A stretch of DNA of 6,127 nucleotides from Actinomycetes bacterium (GTDB lineage: Bacteria > Actinomycetota > Actinomycetes > S36-B12 > GCA-2699445). A program made the position numbers and the translations under genes. This document shows, one piece after another, positions 5,852 through 6,127 of the stretch; position 1 is the first letter of the stretch, and each line of letters starts with the position of its first letter. The notes under the pieces were generated by a model. That model was not told where the DNA came from. It did no database searches and worked only from the letters and a program-made list of their open reading frames with translations. The stretch lies in contig JAHZKU010000117.1 in assembly GCA_022600255.1 (NCBI GenBank), forward strand, positions 1-6,127, given 5' to 3'.

Positions 5852-6127
5852 GTGGGCTTTTTCGACAGCGTCTTCGGACGCAGCAAACCCGTACAACCTG
5901 ATTTGGATGCGCTGTTTAGTTTGCCGTCGGCGGCGTTAACCCTGCAGGCTGCGTTGGATTTTGCGCCGACCGGGGTGGGAAGTGTGGCATTTCGGGCTCC
6001 CGCTGGCAAAGCGTTTGCCGAGGTGCAGGCCGACATTCAAGAATTGTTGGACATGGACGATGGTCCGAAGGTGGAGGTGACCTCAGACTCCTTCGGGTTC
6101 ACCTGGTTGGTGATCCGGCATGAGGGG
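5852..6127 (+). CDS. pspAB: PspA-associated protein PspAB (N-terminal 92 residues; runs off right edge)
   Basis: The frame is open from a GTG at 5852 to the last base, giving 92 codons with no stop. The translated start is MGFFDSVFGRSKPVQPDLDA, followed by LFSLPSAALTLQAALDF, PTGVGSVAFRAPAGKAFAEVQAD and, at the edge, DSFGFTWLVIRHEG. This order matches the actinobacterial PspAB family, which I recall as about 190-200 residues, so roughly half is present. No signal peptide or membrane helix is visible, so it should be cytosolic. Its biochemical function is not established. The link to the psp response comes from recurrent proximity to pspA, pspAA and htpX. The GAGGA overlapping the htpX stop supports the GTG start and co-translation with the protease. 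An adaptor or modulator role for HtpX or PspA is a guess. Confidence 0.88.
   Translation, partial: MGFFDSVFGRSKPVQPDLDALFSLPSAALTLQAALDFAPTGVGSVAFRAPAGKAFAEVQADIQELLDMDDGPKVEVTSDSFGFTWLVIRHEG

Overview
The window looks like chromosomal DNA from an actinomycete (Actinomycetota). The base composition is moderately GC-rich, roughly 60% by eye. Starts are mixed ATG and GTG, and the gene set is typical of the phylum: DUF3043, a PspA-family protein, PspAA and PspAB. I cannot name the genus. There are no rRNA or tRNA genes, mobile elements, CRISPR arrays or integration scars. Coding is dense, and no gene-free stretch exceeds 300 bases.

Left block (1-2853, minus strand): three genes read leftward. 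A DUF3043 membrane protein comes first. After 64 bases follows a half-size ABC exporter (TMD-NBD) whose own ATP site is degenerate. A second half-exporter overlaps it by 4 bases (ATGA) and runs off the left edge. The two half-transporters almost certainly form one heterodimeric exporter.

Centre (2854-4108): a divergent intergenic region separates DUF3043 from pspA. pspA (plus strand) encodes the membrane-stress effector PspA/IM30. It is followed after 8 bases by pspAA, a small protein known from actinobacterial psp loci.

Right block (4110-6127): a crotonase-family (enoyl-CoA hydratase-like) gene lies on the minus strand, tail to tail with pspAA and only 1 base away. Beyond it, divergent from the crotonase across 58 bases, are htpX (M48 membrane metalloprotease) and pspAB (5' part only), again on the plus strand.

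Taken together, this is an actinobacterial phage-shock-type envelope stress locus: pspA-pspAA and htpX-pspAB, split by an antisense crotonase gene. The likely division of labour is membrane stabilisation by PspA, membrane-protein turnover by HtpX, and accessory or modulating roles for PspAA and PspAB. Most families here are known. The unusual points are the interrupted layout, a 7+9+7 inverted repeat in the htpX/crotonase divergent promoter region with apparently leaderless starts, the crotonase lacking one of the two classical catalytic glutamates, and a small hairpin exactly over the convergent stop codons.
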